Shown: in pieces, positions 30,862 to 40,198 of the stretch
How positions within the stretch are numbered: the first letter of the stretch is position 1
Layout of the letters: the number at the start of each line of letters is the position of its first letter
Assembly: GCF_026241255.1 (NCBI RefSeq)
Contig: NZ_JAPHNC010000003.1
Span: 1-64,000, forward strand
From: Helicobacter sp. MIT 21-1697
GTDB taxonomy: Bacteria > Campylobacterota > Campylobacteria > Campylobacterales > Helicobacteraceae
DNA: 64,000 bases
Direction: 5' to 3'
Translations under genes and position numbers: made by a program
Notes under the pieces: model-generated
Database searches by the model: none
Seen by the model: only the letters and a program-made list of their open reading frames with translations
What the model was told of the DNA's origin: nothing

Positions 30862-32946
30862 GTTTTAGCCGCTTTTTAAATTCTTTTATGCTAAAATCGA
30901 TATGCTCTCTATTCAAGAAGCAATGAAGTTTTAGCCGCTTTTTAAATTCTTTTATGCTAAAATTAGATAATGAACTAAAAAAGAAAAAATTGGGTTTTAG
31001 CCGCTTTTTAAATTCTTTTATGCTAAAATCCACTTTGGGCACGACACGAATAGCGGTGTGTTTTAGCCGCTTTTTAAATTCTTTTATGCTAAAATGAAAG
31101 GGTTGTAAGTGGTGAAGAGTTTATGGTTTTAGCCGCTTTTTAAATTCTTTTATGCTAAAATAGGAGTAAATAAATGGAAGCACTAATGATAGTTTTAGCC
31201 GCTTTTTAAATTCTTTTATGCTAAAATAAATTGCAGTAGCAGGTTCCATCATACACAGTTTTAGCCGCTTTTTAAATTCTTTTATGCTAAAATTCAAAAG
31301 CTGTGCACCCTATACGTAAATAAGTTTTAGCCGCTTTTTAAATTCTTTTATGCTAAAATTTTTTCAAGGTATTTGAATGCTGGGATTACGTTTTAGCCGC
31401 TTTTTAAATTCTTTTATGCTAAAATTTTGTAATGATTTGTCTCGTCAATGTAGTAGTTTTAGCCGCTTTTTAAATTCTTTTATGCTAAAATATGAATTGA
31501 AAAAAGGAGTGTAAGTGGAAAGTTTTAGCCGCTTTTTAAATTCTTTTATGCTAAAATATGTGTATAAAAAAGAGAGAGAAACTTATGGTTTTAGCCGCTT
31601 TTTAAATTCTTTTATGCTAAAATTCAAGTAATGATATGTTGGAGAAACAAATAGTTTTAGCCGCTTTTTAAATTCTTTTATGCTAAAATGTAATAGATTT
31701 AGGGCGTTATCGCAATAAAGTTTTAGCCGCTTTTTAAATTCTTTTATGCTAAAATTTTTCTTCTATATGCCATTACAAATCCTTTGTTTTAGCCGCTTTT
31801 TAAATTCTTTTATGCTAAAATCAATAGAGACGCGATAACGCCTAGCCACAGGTTTTAGCCGCTTTTTAAATTCTTTTATGCTAAAATATTCAACATTTGC
31901 AACAACTGATATTCTATGTTTTAGCCGCTTTTTAAATTCTTTTATGCTAAAATCATATAAGCTGGAACAAATCCATATTTCTCAGTTTTAGCCGCTTTTT
32001 AAATTCTTTTATGCTAAAATAAGAAGTGCGTAGCATATCTCATGTAGAAAGTTTTAGCCGCTTTTTAAATTCTTTTATGCTAAAATTAAGGAGTAAAAAA
32101 TGGCAAAGCAACAAAAAGTTTTAGCCGCTTTTTAAATTCTTTTATGCTAAAATGGATTTTTACTTAAAGCATCTTTTGCAATTGTTTTAGCCGCTTTTTA
32201 AATTCTTTTATGCTAAAATTCACTTTTACGTGAACCATCAGTATCAAAAGGTTTTAGCCGCTTTTTAAATTCTTTTATGCTAAAATCCTAAGAGGGGGCT
32301 TAATCATTGTGTGAGCGTTTTAGCCGCTTTTTAAATTCTTTTATGCTAAAATAACCACCACCACTATATGAGGCAACAACAAGTTTTAGCCGCTTTTTAA
32401 ATTCTTTTATGCTAAAATAGATGCCTTGAACCCCCTTTTGAACCCCCTGTTTTAGCCGCTTTTTAAATTCTTTTATGCTAAAATCAAAGCATTAATACCT
32501 ACGTCATTGCTGCGGTTTTAGCCGCTTTTTAAATTCTTTTATGCTAAAATACAGGTGGTGTAGATTATACCATTGGCAATGTTTTAGCCGCTTTTTAAAT
32601 TCTTTTATGCTAAAATCTCTTTGTGTTTGCAAGTCTGCAGTCATAAGTTTTAGCCGCTTTTTAAATTCTTTTATGCTAAAATAATAGAGACGCGAGCACA
32701 CCAAGCCATAGGGTTTTAGCCGCTTTTTAAATTCTTTTATGCTAAAATTCTTTTGATACCTTTAAGTGCTCTAAATTGGTTTTAGCCGCTTTTTAAATTC
32801 TTTTATGCTAAAATATTGGGCATTTTTGTAAAACCCTCATTACCGTTTTAGCCGCTTTTTAAATTCTTTTATGCTAAAATTCCGAATGACCGACCGCTTC
32901 AAGCTCGCAAGTTTTAGCCGCTTTTTAAATTCTTTTATGCTAAAAT
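30862..32946 (+). CRISPR. Type II-C CRISPR array, 32 repeats and 31 spacers
   Basis: The 36-base repeat begins GTTTTAGCCGCTTTTTAAAT and ends TCTTTTATGCTAAAAT. By eye all 32 copies are identical. Twenty-eight spacers are 30 bases and three are 31 (those at 31954, 32087 and 32220). The repeat is a close relative of the Campylobacter jejuni repeat. Its end, TGCTAAAAT, is an extended -10 like that shown to start individual crRNAs in C. jejuni and Neisseria, so each unit may be transcribed separately on the + strand. crRNA sense follows from the tracrRNA match. The left end abuts the topoisomerase stub; no separate leader is recognisable. Confidence 0.98.
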
Positions 32947-33033
32947 ATGGTAGCTGGAAGGCTTTGTTTTAGGATATTTGAAAGATTCAAAAGTCTAAAA
33001 TATTCTAATATATATAGCTTAAGAAAGTTTGGG

Positions 33034-33039
33034 TATAAT
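33034..33039 (+). promoter_or_regulatory. -10 box of the tracrRNA promoter
   Basis: TATAAT preceded by GGG forms an extended -10-like element (TTTGGGTATAAT), seven bases before the anti-repeat. The expected start of transcription is close to 33046. Confidence 0.7.
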
Positions 33040-33045
33040 CCTTTC

Positions 33046-33150
33046 AAAGAATTTAATAAGTGGCTAGAATAAGGGAAGTGAGCTTCCCGCAGGGTTAAGC
33101 TAACACAAGGGTGTTAGCCTAGTTAATCCCTAAGCTCACCCGAATTATTT
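33046..33150 (+). ncRNA. tracrRNA
   Basis: The anti-repeat AAAGAATTTAATAAGTGGCT (33046-33065) followed by AGAAT is complementary to the repeat, with two changes that become G-U pairs and one mismatch. It is followed by the hairpin GGGAAG-TGAG-CTTCCC (33073-33088) and a long stem-loop GCTAACAC/GTGTTAGC (33099-33118) extended by AGGGTTAA and TTAATCCCT. GTGAGCTT (33078-33085) can also pair with AAGCTCAC (33132-33139), enclosing the second stem. tracrRNA pairs with the crRNA repeat and loads Cas9. It lies between the array and cas2, convergent with the cas genes. The 3' end is approximate. Confidence 0.88.
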
Positions 33151-33234
33151 TATAAATATTATTTCTTACTTAAAAAGTTAATTTAGTCTCTAAAATATCT
33201 TTAACTGCAAATCTTTTAGTGTCAAATCTAGCTT

Positions 33235-33558
33235 TCAAAAAAGCGTAAGCTGTCTTGGTGCGTTGGCTTTTTCATTTTCACTTCTTGTTCCAAGTAGCAA
33301 TCGCATATTATCAAATTGCTTTTCAGTAAGAATCAAAGCCCTAATATGCCCTTTGGGAGGCACAATCAAACCCACCTTATCCAAATAATTATTGGCACTT
33401 GCTACACCTTTGCAGATTCTCATATACACACTATATTGCAACATCATAAAGCCATCTTTAATAAGATTGTTGCGGAATCTTGCATAATCTTTACGTTCTT
33501 TTTTGCTGCAAGTTGGCATATCAAACATCACTAGCACTCTCATAAATTTTTCTTCCAT
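33235..33558 (-). CDS. cas2: CRISPR-associated endoribonuclease/integrase subunit Cas2
   Basis: The start ATG 33558 (MEEKFMRVLVMFDMPT) follows AGGAAAAGAG; ATG 33543 (MRVLVMFDMP) is an alternative. The protein has 107 residues with the ferredoxin-like first strand ending in the conserved Asp (VMFDMP) and the typical type II sequence RFRNNLIKDGFMMLQYSVYM. It partners Cas1 in spacer integration. It overlaps the end of cas1. Confidence 0.95.
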   Translation of the reverse strand: MEEKFMRVLVMFDMPTCSKKERKDYARFRNNLIKDGFMMLQYSVYMRICKGVASANNYLDKVGLIVPPKGHIRALILTEKQFDNMRLLLGTRSENEKANAPRQLTLF

Positions 33559-34486
33559 TACTCTTTTCCTTGCAAAATAGCGGCAGTTTAAGCTTAAGAT
33601 GTTCTGTCTCAACGCATTTCACTACACTTTGCACATTCACTATTACTGCGCGACTAAGTGGATAAAGCTTATTCTCTACAATAACCGCACTCTGCAAAAT
33701 ATCTACTAGCTTCACGCGATTTTGCAAACTTAAACTCTCCCCCAATTCCCCAATCTCAACCATTTGCACGACAATAGAATCCACAAAAGGGCGATAAGGC
33801 TCTATCAAATCATCTGCAAGATTAAACGCATTAAACTGATTTTTGTGATTTATCCCAAGTGCAGGATTAAGCCCACTTGCGCAAAGGCTTCTTGTGATAA
33901 CCCCTCTTGTCAGTGCATAAGCATAATTAAGTGCAGCATTTATCGTTCCCATTTTACTATCCTCAAAAATCTGCACTTTGCGAGAGAAGTCTTTACCAAA
34001 AAGTGCTTTGAAATAGATTGCTGCTGCTTTGGCTTCGTTATTATAAGAATCTCCAAGCTGCACGTTTTTGGCAAGGGATTCTAATTGTGCAGATTCTGCT
34101 AAGCCACACATTTGAAGCAGTCGTGCTTGGTTGGTAATCTTTGCCTTGATGATTTGCTGCCACAGAATCGCCTTTCTTTGTTTGCTTAGTTCTATTTGAG
34201 ATTGCAACACACTTAAGCTCCTATAATGCCCTAAAAATGGCATAAATAACCCACTTGGCAAATGCGATTCATTGCAGGTAAAAACAATGATTTTATGCAA
34301 AGCAAACGCATTTAGCAGTGCGTTGGTAAGTGTGATTTGATGAGATTCTAACATCACACATAAAATATCTACAAGTGGAATCCTTACGCTCTCTTTGTCC
34401 TTTTGGGCAATGCAAAGATGTTTATCTGCTAGGCTTAGCCTTGCAGGGGTGCTTAGAAAAAGTGTGCGAAACGCGGCATCAAACAT
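33521..34486 (-). CDS. cas1: CRISPR-associated integrase Cas1 (type II)
   Basis: The 321-residue protein starts MFDAAFRTLFLSTPARLSLA, the usual type II beginning, and contains the C-terminal helical core with MGTINAALNYAYALTRGVIT (catalytic Glu/Asn region), GLNPALGINHKNQFNAFNLA and DLIEPYRPFVDSIV. These include the metal-binding Glu, His and Asp of the Cas1 active site. It overlaps cas9 by eight bases. It inserts new spacers with Cas2. It appears intact. Confidence 0.96.
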   Translation of the reverse strand: MFDAAFRTLFLSTPARLSLADKHLCIAQKDKESVRIPLVDILCVMLESHQITLTNALLNAFALHKIIVFTCNESHLPSGLFMPFLGHYRSLSVLQSQIELSKQRKAILWQQIIKAKITNQARLLQMCGLAESAQLESLAKNVQLGDSYNNEAKAAAIYFKALFGKDFSRKVQIFEDSKMGTINAALNYAYALTRGVITRSLCASGLNPALGINHKNQFNAFNLADDLIEPYRPFVDSIVVQMVEIGELGESLSLQNRVKLVDILQSAVIVENKLYPLSRAVIVNVQSVVKCVETEHLKLKLPLFCKEKSNGRKIYESASDV

Positions 34487-37400
34487 TGTTTTTCTTTTTA
34501 GAATCTTTTGGACTAGATTTTAGTGCAATGCTCTGTCGCTCTTGCTTTGGTGCGATTTCAACTTCACCTAAGGGTGAGACCTGGTATTTTTCAAAGGTTT
34601 TAAGATTTTGGATTCCTATGCTTTTGCCTACCACTTCTTTTGGTGTAGCATTAGAATAGAGTAATTTTTCATTCTCGCTCAAACCCTCAAATTTATTGTT
34701 ATGTTTTTCTACATTAATTTGTGCATTGGCAGAGCCAAAACTTACAAAATAGCACAACTCTGCCTTTTCCATTTCCTTTTTCTGCACTAAGATTAAATCA
34801 TCCTTAAAGAGTGAAAAGCAAAATGTATAGTTAGAATCCATTTCTATCCAATCTTTAATCACCCCATCTTTTTTGCCCTGCACTACTGCTTTATTAGGCA
34901 GGATTCCAAGTGCGAAATCCATTGTATAAATTGGCACACCATAAAATTTACCTTTTTTATCCTTAAAAATATCCACGCGCACCATTGCGCCATTACTCAC
35001 AATCTTTGTGCCTACTTGGCGGATTTTGCCTAGCTCTATTGCCCTTTCTACTCCTTTTTGCCCTCCATAACTTTTTAAAAGTTTTTCGTCCTCAAAAGAA
35101 TAGAATGTCTCCTCGTGTAAAGCTCCTCTTGCCCTTTTTCTAGGAGGCTTAGAGACAAAGATAGAATCCACTTTATCTAAAACTTTTTGTCTAAAATCCT
35201 TAGGCTTAAAAAATGCTCTTTGTTGCTTGTAATCAGATTCTGCCATTTGTTTCGCATAGAATTTCGCCCTATTTTGCTCTTGGTTCTTTTTAAAATCTGA
35301 AAATGACTTAATCGTCTGTGCATTTGTGTAGGCTAAGATGATTGCATCTAGGGCGTGGTGCAGGTGGGTATTTCTATCTTTATTGCCTAATCCCCAATAA
35401 TGCCGCAAAGTTGCAGTCAAGTTTCCACTTACTACCTCTATATGCACCTTGCTCCCCTTGTCCCCAGCAATGGTTACTTCATTTTCGCTTAGTTTTTCAA
35501 ACTCTAGGCAATTTTTCGTCCATTGACTAGCCAACCTCGCGATATAACCCGTATCATTGAGATTTCTCGCAAGAAATCCTGCTTCCTTATCCTTAAAGTT
35601 TTCATTACAGATTCTACTTTGCTTTTGTTTAGGCAGCTTCGCGCTAAGGCTTAGAATTTTCTCCCATTTTTCTTTATCATTTCCAAAGGCTTCAAAAGGC
35701 GTTTTGTTGCCCTTGTTTTGATTTTCTTGAGTGAAAACAAGCACTTTGTTATTGTAACTATCATCAAAGCTGCGTGAGTAGGGGTAAATATGATCAACCT
35801 GTAAGGCATTAGAATCCCTTAAATGACTTTCGGTAATCTTTTTATCACTATACGCACAACTCTCTTTTTGTTCTATCCAAAGCTTCATTTTAAGAATATT
35901 TGTGCCATTAATGGGCAATCCTAGAATCTCGCATTGCTGCATTGCTTTTTGGTTTGCGTCAAAATGCTCTTTTTGCTCTTTCTCATACTTTTGTCTCTCT
36001 TTTGAGCTTAGCTTTGCCTCACGCGTAAATTCTAAGTGAATCTTATGCGCTTTTCCATATTTTTTAAGCAGGGCATTTAGCACCTTGCGATACTCACTTA
36101 GTGCGCGTGCAACAACAGGATTTGCGAGATAGGGTTCATACTCTTGAAGTGGGAGCAAGAATAAGCCTTTTTGTGTATGCTTCCTGCACTCTTGTAATCC
36201 CGCTGCTTTCACCGCCTCATCATAGCGTATTCCCTCCCGCATAAAGGGCAGAATCTTATTCAGTGCCTTGAGGCTCAAATCAATATGTTTTGAAAAGTTA
36301 AGATTGCTTAAAGATTCTATTTGCTCCTTGCTTAATGCGGAATAGTTTTGCAATTTTTTAGCTAAATTTTCTTTGCTTTTGATTAAAGCAATATCGGTAG
36401 CGATTCTATCTAGTTCCTCACGAGCAAACTTGCTAAAATCTCCACCCATTGCTTTTTTGAAAGCTTTAAGATTTTTAAACTTAATAAACTCTATCTTTTC
36501 AGCTTCTTGCACTCCTTTTGTATAATCAAGCTTAGAATCTTTAGCAAACAACACCCGCTCATCAAGACTTAAAATCTCACGCAATTTTTTATAGCTTATC
36601 TCGCCTTTATCTAGCACGATTTGCAAAATCTCTTGGATTTTTTCTTTTCCATACACTTCGCCAATGCCAAGATTTTTGCTTTTTTCTTCAAGATTCTTTA
36701 GGGCATTGATAATGCGCGTGAGTGCGACAAACTCCATAGCACTTAGAGTTTCTTTAGCAGCTCTCTTTTCCTCCTTAATAAAGGTGCATTCGCCCACTTT
36801 ATCCTCAAAGCTTTTTAAATCCCTTTGGTAAAAGGCGGTTTCTATGATTTTCTTTTCAAAATCTTCGCTAAATTTCGCGCCAAACCCTTTTTGCTTTTGA
36901 AAAATCAGCTCTAACTCTGCCTTTACTTGCTCTTGTGCCACACAATGCTCGTAATTTTCTCTTTTATTGCGCACATTTTTAAAGTCCTTGCTTCCCTCTT
37001 TAGCAACTTGATAAAACTCTTTATAGAGGTATTCACCCACGCTTTGATAATGCTTGTCGTTCATAGCTGTTTCATTTGTTTTAATCGCACTTAGCACTTT
37101 TCCAGAATCTTTATCATTCCCTATTTTTGCGTGTTTATTCCCATAGCCACGATGTTTAGCGATATGCAAAATCACTCGTGCCAACTCTTTAGCTTCTAGC
37201 TTTTGGCTTAAGGCTAAAGTGCGTAATTCATAGGGGCTTTTGGTATCTTTTGTAGTCTCGTAAGCCTTTGGCAGCGCACCATCGGTAGCAAGATAATCGC
37301 TTAAATTTAGCTCAAATTCTTTGCAAAGTAGTCTTTTAATCGCATTAAGTCTAGTCTTTCTCCGCGCTAGTCTCCTCCTTGCACTTCGTGCCTCTCTGCG

Positions 37401-37538
37401 CGGAGTAGCAAGCGAATCACCATTTTTTGGATTTTCTGCTTTAGTGAAGATTCTCACTCCACAATCTTTGAGTTCATTATCCTCCACATATGCCCAACCA
37501 ATGCTTGTAATGCCTATATCAAAACCCAAGATTTTCAT
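34479..37538 (-). CDS. cas9: Cas9 endonuclease, type II-C
   Basis: The 1019-residue protein is the compact Cas9 type. RuvC-I is ILGFDIGITSIGWA (Asp 7), the bridge helix RRLARRKTRLNAIKRLL (around 55-71), RuvC-II HLEFTREA (Glu 503), HNH LQVDHIYPYSRSF (His 583) with YNNKVLVFTQENQNKGN, and RuvC-III HLHHALDAIILA (His 728, Asp 731). All catalytic residues are present, so it should cut DNA. The C-terminal domain (VGTKIVSNGAMVRVDIF) recognises the PAM, which cannot be read here. It is transcribed as cas9-cas1-cas2, with no csn2 or cas4. Confidence 0.98.
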   Translation of the reverse strand: MKILGFDIGITSIGWAYVEDNELKDCGVRIFTKAENPKNGDSLATPRREARSARRRLARRKTRLNAIKRLLCKEFELNLSDYLATDGALPKAYETTKDTKSPYELRTLALSQKLEAKELARVILHIAKHRGYGNKHAKIGNDKDSGKVLSAIKTNETAMNDKHYQSVGEYLYKEFYQVAKEGSKDFKNVRNKRENYEHCVAQEQVKAELELIFQKQKGFGAKFSEDFEKKIIETAFYQRDLKSFEDKVGECTFIKEEKRAAKETLSAMEFVALTRIINALKNLEEKSKNLGIGEVYGKEKIQEILQIVLDKGEISYKKLREILSLDERVLFAKDSKLDYTKGVQEAEKIEFIKFKNLKAFKKAMGGDFSKFAREELDRIATDIALIKSKENLAKKLQNYSALSKEQIESLSNLNFSKHIDLSLKALNKILPFMREGIRYDEAVKAAGLQECRKHTQKGLFLLPLQEYEPYLANPVVARALSEYRKVLNALLKKYGKAHKIHLEFTREAKLSSKERQKYEKEQKEHFDANQKAMQQCEILGLPINGTNILKMKLWIEQKESCAYSDKKITESHLRDSNALQVDHIYPYSRSFDDSYNNKVLVFTQENQNKGNKTPFEAFGNDKEKWEKILSLSAKLPKQKQSRICNENFKDKEAGFLARNLNDTGYIARLASQWTKNCLEFEKLSENEVTIAGDKGSKVHIEVVSGNLTATLRHYWGLGNKDRNTHLHHALDAIILAYTNAQTIKSFSDFKKNQEQNRAKFYAKQMAESDYKQQRAFFKPKDFRQKVLDKVDSIFVSKPPRKRARGALHEETFYSFEDEKLLKSYGGQKGVERAIELGKIRQVGTKIVSNGAMVRVDIFKDKKGKFYGVPIYTMDFALGILPNKAVVQGKKDGVIKDWIEMDSNYTFCFSLFKDDLILVQKKEMEKAELCYFVSFGSANAQINVEKHNNKFEGLSENEKLLYSNATPKEVVGKSIGIQNLKTFEKYQVSPLGEVEIAPKQERQSIALKSSPKDSKKKNNV

Positions 37539-37617
37539 TTTCTCTCTCCAACCATTATAAATTAAGAATTATATAAATAGTATAGCAAACTTGAAATATG
37601 CTAGTTGCAGAATCTTA

Positions 37618-40118
37618 TCACCGATATAAGCCTTGTTCGCCTACGAGAATAGCCTTTACTTGAGGGTCAAAAAATGCTTGTGTTTGCATATTTTGCCACC
37701 AATCTTGCCCCTCATTCCAAGTAAGCAATGGCATATCTACCCATTGACTATTTTCATAATATCCAAAATGAGAATCTTTAATAAAATCATACAAATAATA
37801 AGGAAAGCTCAAGGCACTTATATTGCCGCTTTGAACGATTGTGTGTATTTCATCGCGGATTGTTTGAGCTTTTGTTTCTAAAATCTTAGATTCATAATAG
37901 GGCACATAGTAGCTTGTGAAAAATCCTTGTCTTTTAAAGACATCAAGGGATTTATAATTGTGGCTTTCAATGATAAGCTGTGAGGGTGAAATGTCATAAG
38001 TTAAGCAAAGCCGCTGCATTTCTAAAAGGGCGGCGTGTTTATTTTCCTCACTTAAATTTTTAAAATCAATCCAAAGATTTATCTTATCCCCCCCCCCCGC
38101 TTAAATGTTGAATATTTTGCTTTTGTATAAGGGCAAACATTTCTGCAAGGTTGAGATTTATGCTTGAATCTTCTCCATCGTGCCCGACATCAAAATATGG
38201 CGTAGGATTTGCTAAAAAATGCACATCAATTTCAAAACCACGATATTTTTCTTTAAAATCTTCAAATTTTGCCTTCTCATCAACACGATGAAGCCATAAG
38301 CGTGATGGCACGATAGAGACTTCATTATACTTAAAAGTATTGTGTATTTTTAAATCCCTATCATAATCTTTGCCGCTAAAGATTCTCGCTCGGTTTTGGT
38401 TATAGCTTGGGCTAAAGATAGAGCGTGAGGATACAGAATCTTTGCTCACAATGCCCAACAAATCAAGGAAAGAATGGATAAAATCATCGCTCATAAAAGG
38501 TTTATCTTTTGCTTGCTGCACTTTGGTAAAAATATCGGGATATTTTTCTTTGAATCCTTCACTCATATATACCATAAAAGGCACTTCTATCATAAAGCGC
38601 GAACCCATTGATTCATTATGTCCGGCAAAATCACGAAAATCATAGACTTCATCGCCGTGGTCGCTTAAATAAATGATGAGAGCCTCTTTGTCTGCAAAGG
38701 ATTCTATAATAGAGCTTACAACATAGTCATTATACAAAATAGCGTTAAGATAGTGAGATTTTGTTTCAAGTTGAGAATCATCAAGCTTTTGGTGTGAATG
38801 CACAAATGTATCAAGATTGTGTGCTTTTAAAGTTTGTGGAGAAAATTGCGCGAATGCTTTTGGATAGCGATGTCTATATGTCATATGCGTTCCCATTAAA
38901 TGGAATGCGTAAAAATTTTTCGTATTTTCAGATGGAGGCACATCTTGAAGCATAGATAACAAGATGCCATCATATAAATTCCCAGCCCTATAACTATCAT
39001 TTTTGGAACTAAAGGCGGTATATTGCGCTCTTTGTGAAATCACTTCAGGCACATTGCCATAGATAGAAACCATTTCTTGATTGCTCAACCAATGGGTTTT
39101 ATATCCTGCAAGGTTGAGAATATCAAGGATATTTTGCTGCATAAACCAAGGGATTTGTGTATTTTCATAATTGCTAAAGGTAAGCACTTTTTGCAACGCT
39201 TGATTTGTATGTGAATGTGGAGATATGACATCATCAAAGACGATGAGGTTACCGCTTTTGACAAGTGCATTAAGCTTAGGAGTAGTGGGCAGAGCATAGT
39301 TATACAGCGACATATAATTGCGCTGGGTAGATTCTCCAATAATGAGCACAATGGTAGGGAGCTCAAGCGTATTGCTTAGAATCTCATTTTGCTCTCTTTG
39401 TGCTAAATTTTCTTTTAAGGTTTGGGAGAGATTTTTATATTGAGTTATATAAGAATTTGTTTCAATAAGTGTGAGCGTAATTACATTGCCATAGCGAAAA
39501 AGAGCGTTTTTTTGACTGAGCCAACCTTGTAAAGAAGCAGAATAGATTCTAGGTGTAAGGACAATGAAGATAACAAGAAATAAAATAAGCCCAATTAAGC
39601 GGCTATGATGAGATTTGAGTGTGAAATGTAATAAGTGTATTATATTGTATTTAGGAAATAAAAATACAAAACTTAAAAGGCTAAACACAAAGAAAGAAAA
39701 AAGTACCTTTGGGGAGAGGGCATAAAATGATAAAAACTCTTGTGTTTCTAAAAGGTTGGTTGAGAGAGTGATACCAAAAAATATAGGATTAAATTGCGTT
39801 TCAAACACAAGTGCAAGGAAAATTTCAATCAAGCCTATGATAAAAAAACACAATACTAAAAAATATTCTATGATTCTATGAAAAATACTCAATGGAATCA
39901 AATAAAGAAAATAAAATATGCAAAATGCAAATAAAACATTATTGAATATGTTTTTGCAGGTGTAGTAGAACAGGGAATCTCCATTATGCCCCCCCCCCCA
40001 CTAAAAGCCACATATCTAAAGCATAAATAAACCCATTCACTAATGCTATATACCAAAATCGTCTATTGAAAATCAATTCTATTTGTGGCAAAAATCGTGG
40101 CGCGCAGAAACGATGCAT
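37618..40118 (-). CDS. Phosphoethanolamine-transferase-like (sulfatase family) protein with GDPD-like tail; gene switched off at two poly-G tracts
   Basis: The true start is ATG 40118 (MHRFCAPRFLPQIELI) after AGGGGGAATTTT. After 40 codons an 11-G tract shifts into a stop at 39984. The next frame continues to a second 11-G tract and stops at 38084. A third frame runs to 37618. With ten G at each site, one 832-residue protein results. It has several N-terminal membrane helices, an EptA-like periplasmic domain (VLIIGESTQRNYMSLYNYAL, LSDHGDEVYDFRDFAGHNES, FMIEVPFMVYMS) and a C-terminal glycerophosphodiesterase-like domain (FEIDVHF, FDVGHDGED, LWIDFKNL, IIESHNY). EptA-type enzymes add phosphoethanolamine to lipid A or other glycans. 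Presently OFF at both tracts. Confidence 0.8.
38088..38098 (-). repeat. C-terminal poly-G tract (11 G)
   Basis: It lies inside the GDPD-like domain. In the present length the frame ends three codons later. Ten or thirteen G would extend it by about 155 residues to 37618. Confidence 0.85.
39989..39999 (-). repeat. N-terminal poly-G tract (11 G)
   Basis: It starts at codon 40 of the frame from ATG 40118. With eleven G a TAA follows at once. With ten G the frame runs directly into the large sulfatase-family frame. An internal TTG at 39901 could give a shortened product but lacks a ribosome site. Confidence 0.85.
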
Positions 40119-40198
40119 CAAAATTCCCCCTGATTTTGACTTAAATAAAAATCTAATTATAAAATTTAAATCTTAAAATTAAATTTATCAATGATTTT

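Noticed and set aside
12207-30862. A single mobile element that simply inserted into a spacer
   Set aside because: That would leave regular 66-bp units left of the element. Instead the four left repeats are 354 to 933 bases apart with different genes between them.
30862-31042. Open frame through the first array repeats, on the minus strand, giving a repeated FSIKEFKKRLKP peptide
   Set aside because: It is the translation of CRISPR repeats joined to the real topoisomerase stub. The repeated peptide is an artefact.
32504-32704. 66-codon minus-strand frame inside the array
   Set aside because: Wholly made of repeats and spacers; no ribosome site and no protein-like composition.
12207-32946. 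Assembly artefact at the CRISPR repeats
   Set aside because: It cannot be excluded without reads, but unrelated contigs would need to end in the repeat already to be joined by it, and two of the solitary repeats have private mutations. I keep it as the main technical caveat, not as the preferred explanation.
30862-32946. Self-targeting spacers against the captured fragment
   Set aside because: I compared a number of spacers by eye with the 12-31 kb region and found no match. A full search was not possible, so this is not proof of absence.
37618-39901. Two separate genes (605-codon sulfatase-like protein from a TTG start, and a 133-codon protein)
   Set aside because: Both join exactly by losing one G at each poly-G tract, and the true upstream start at 40118 has a ribosome site. 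I treat them as one phase-variable gene.
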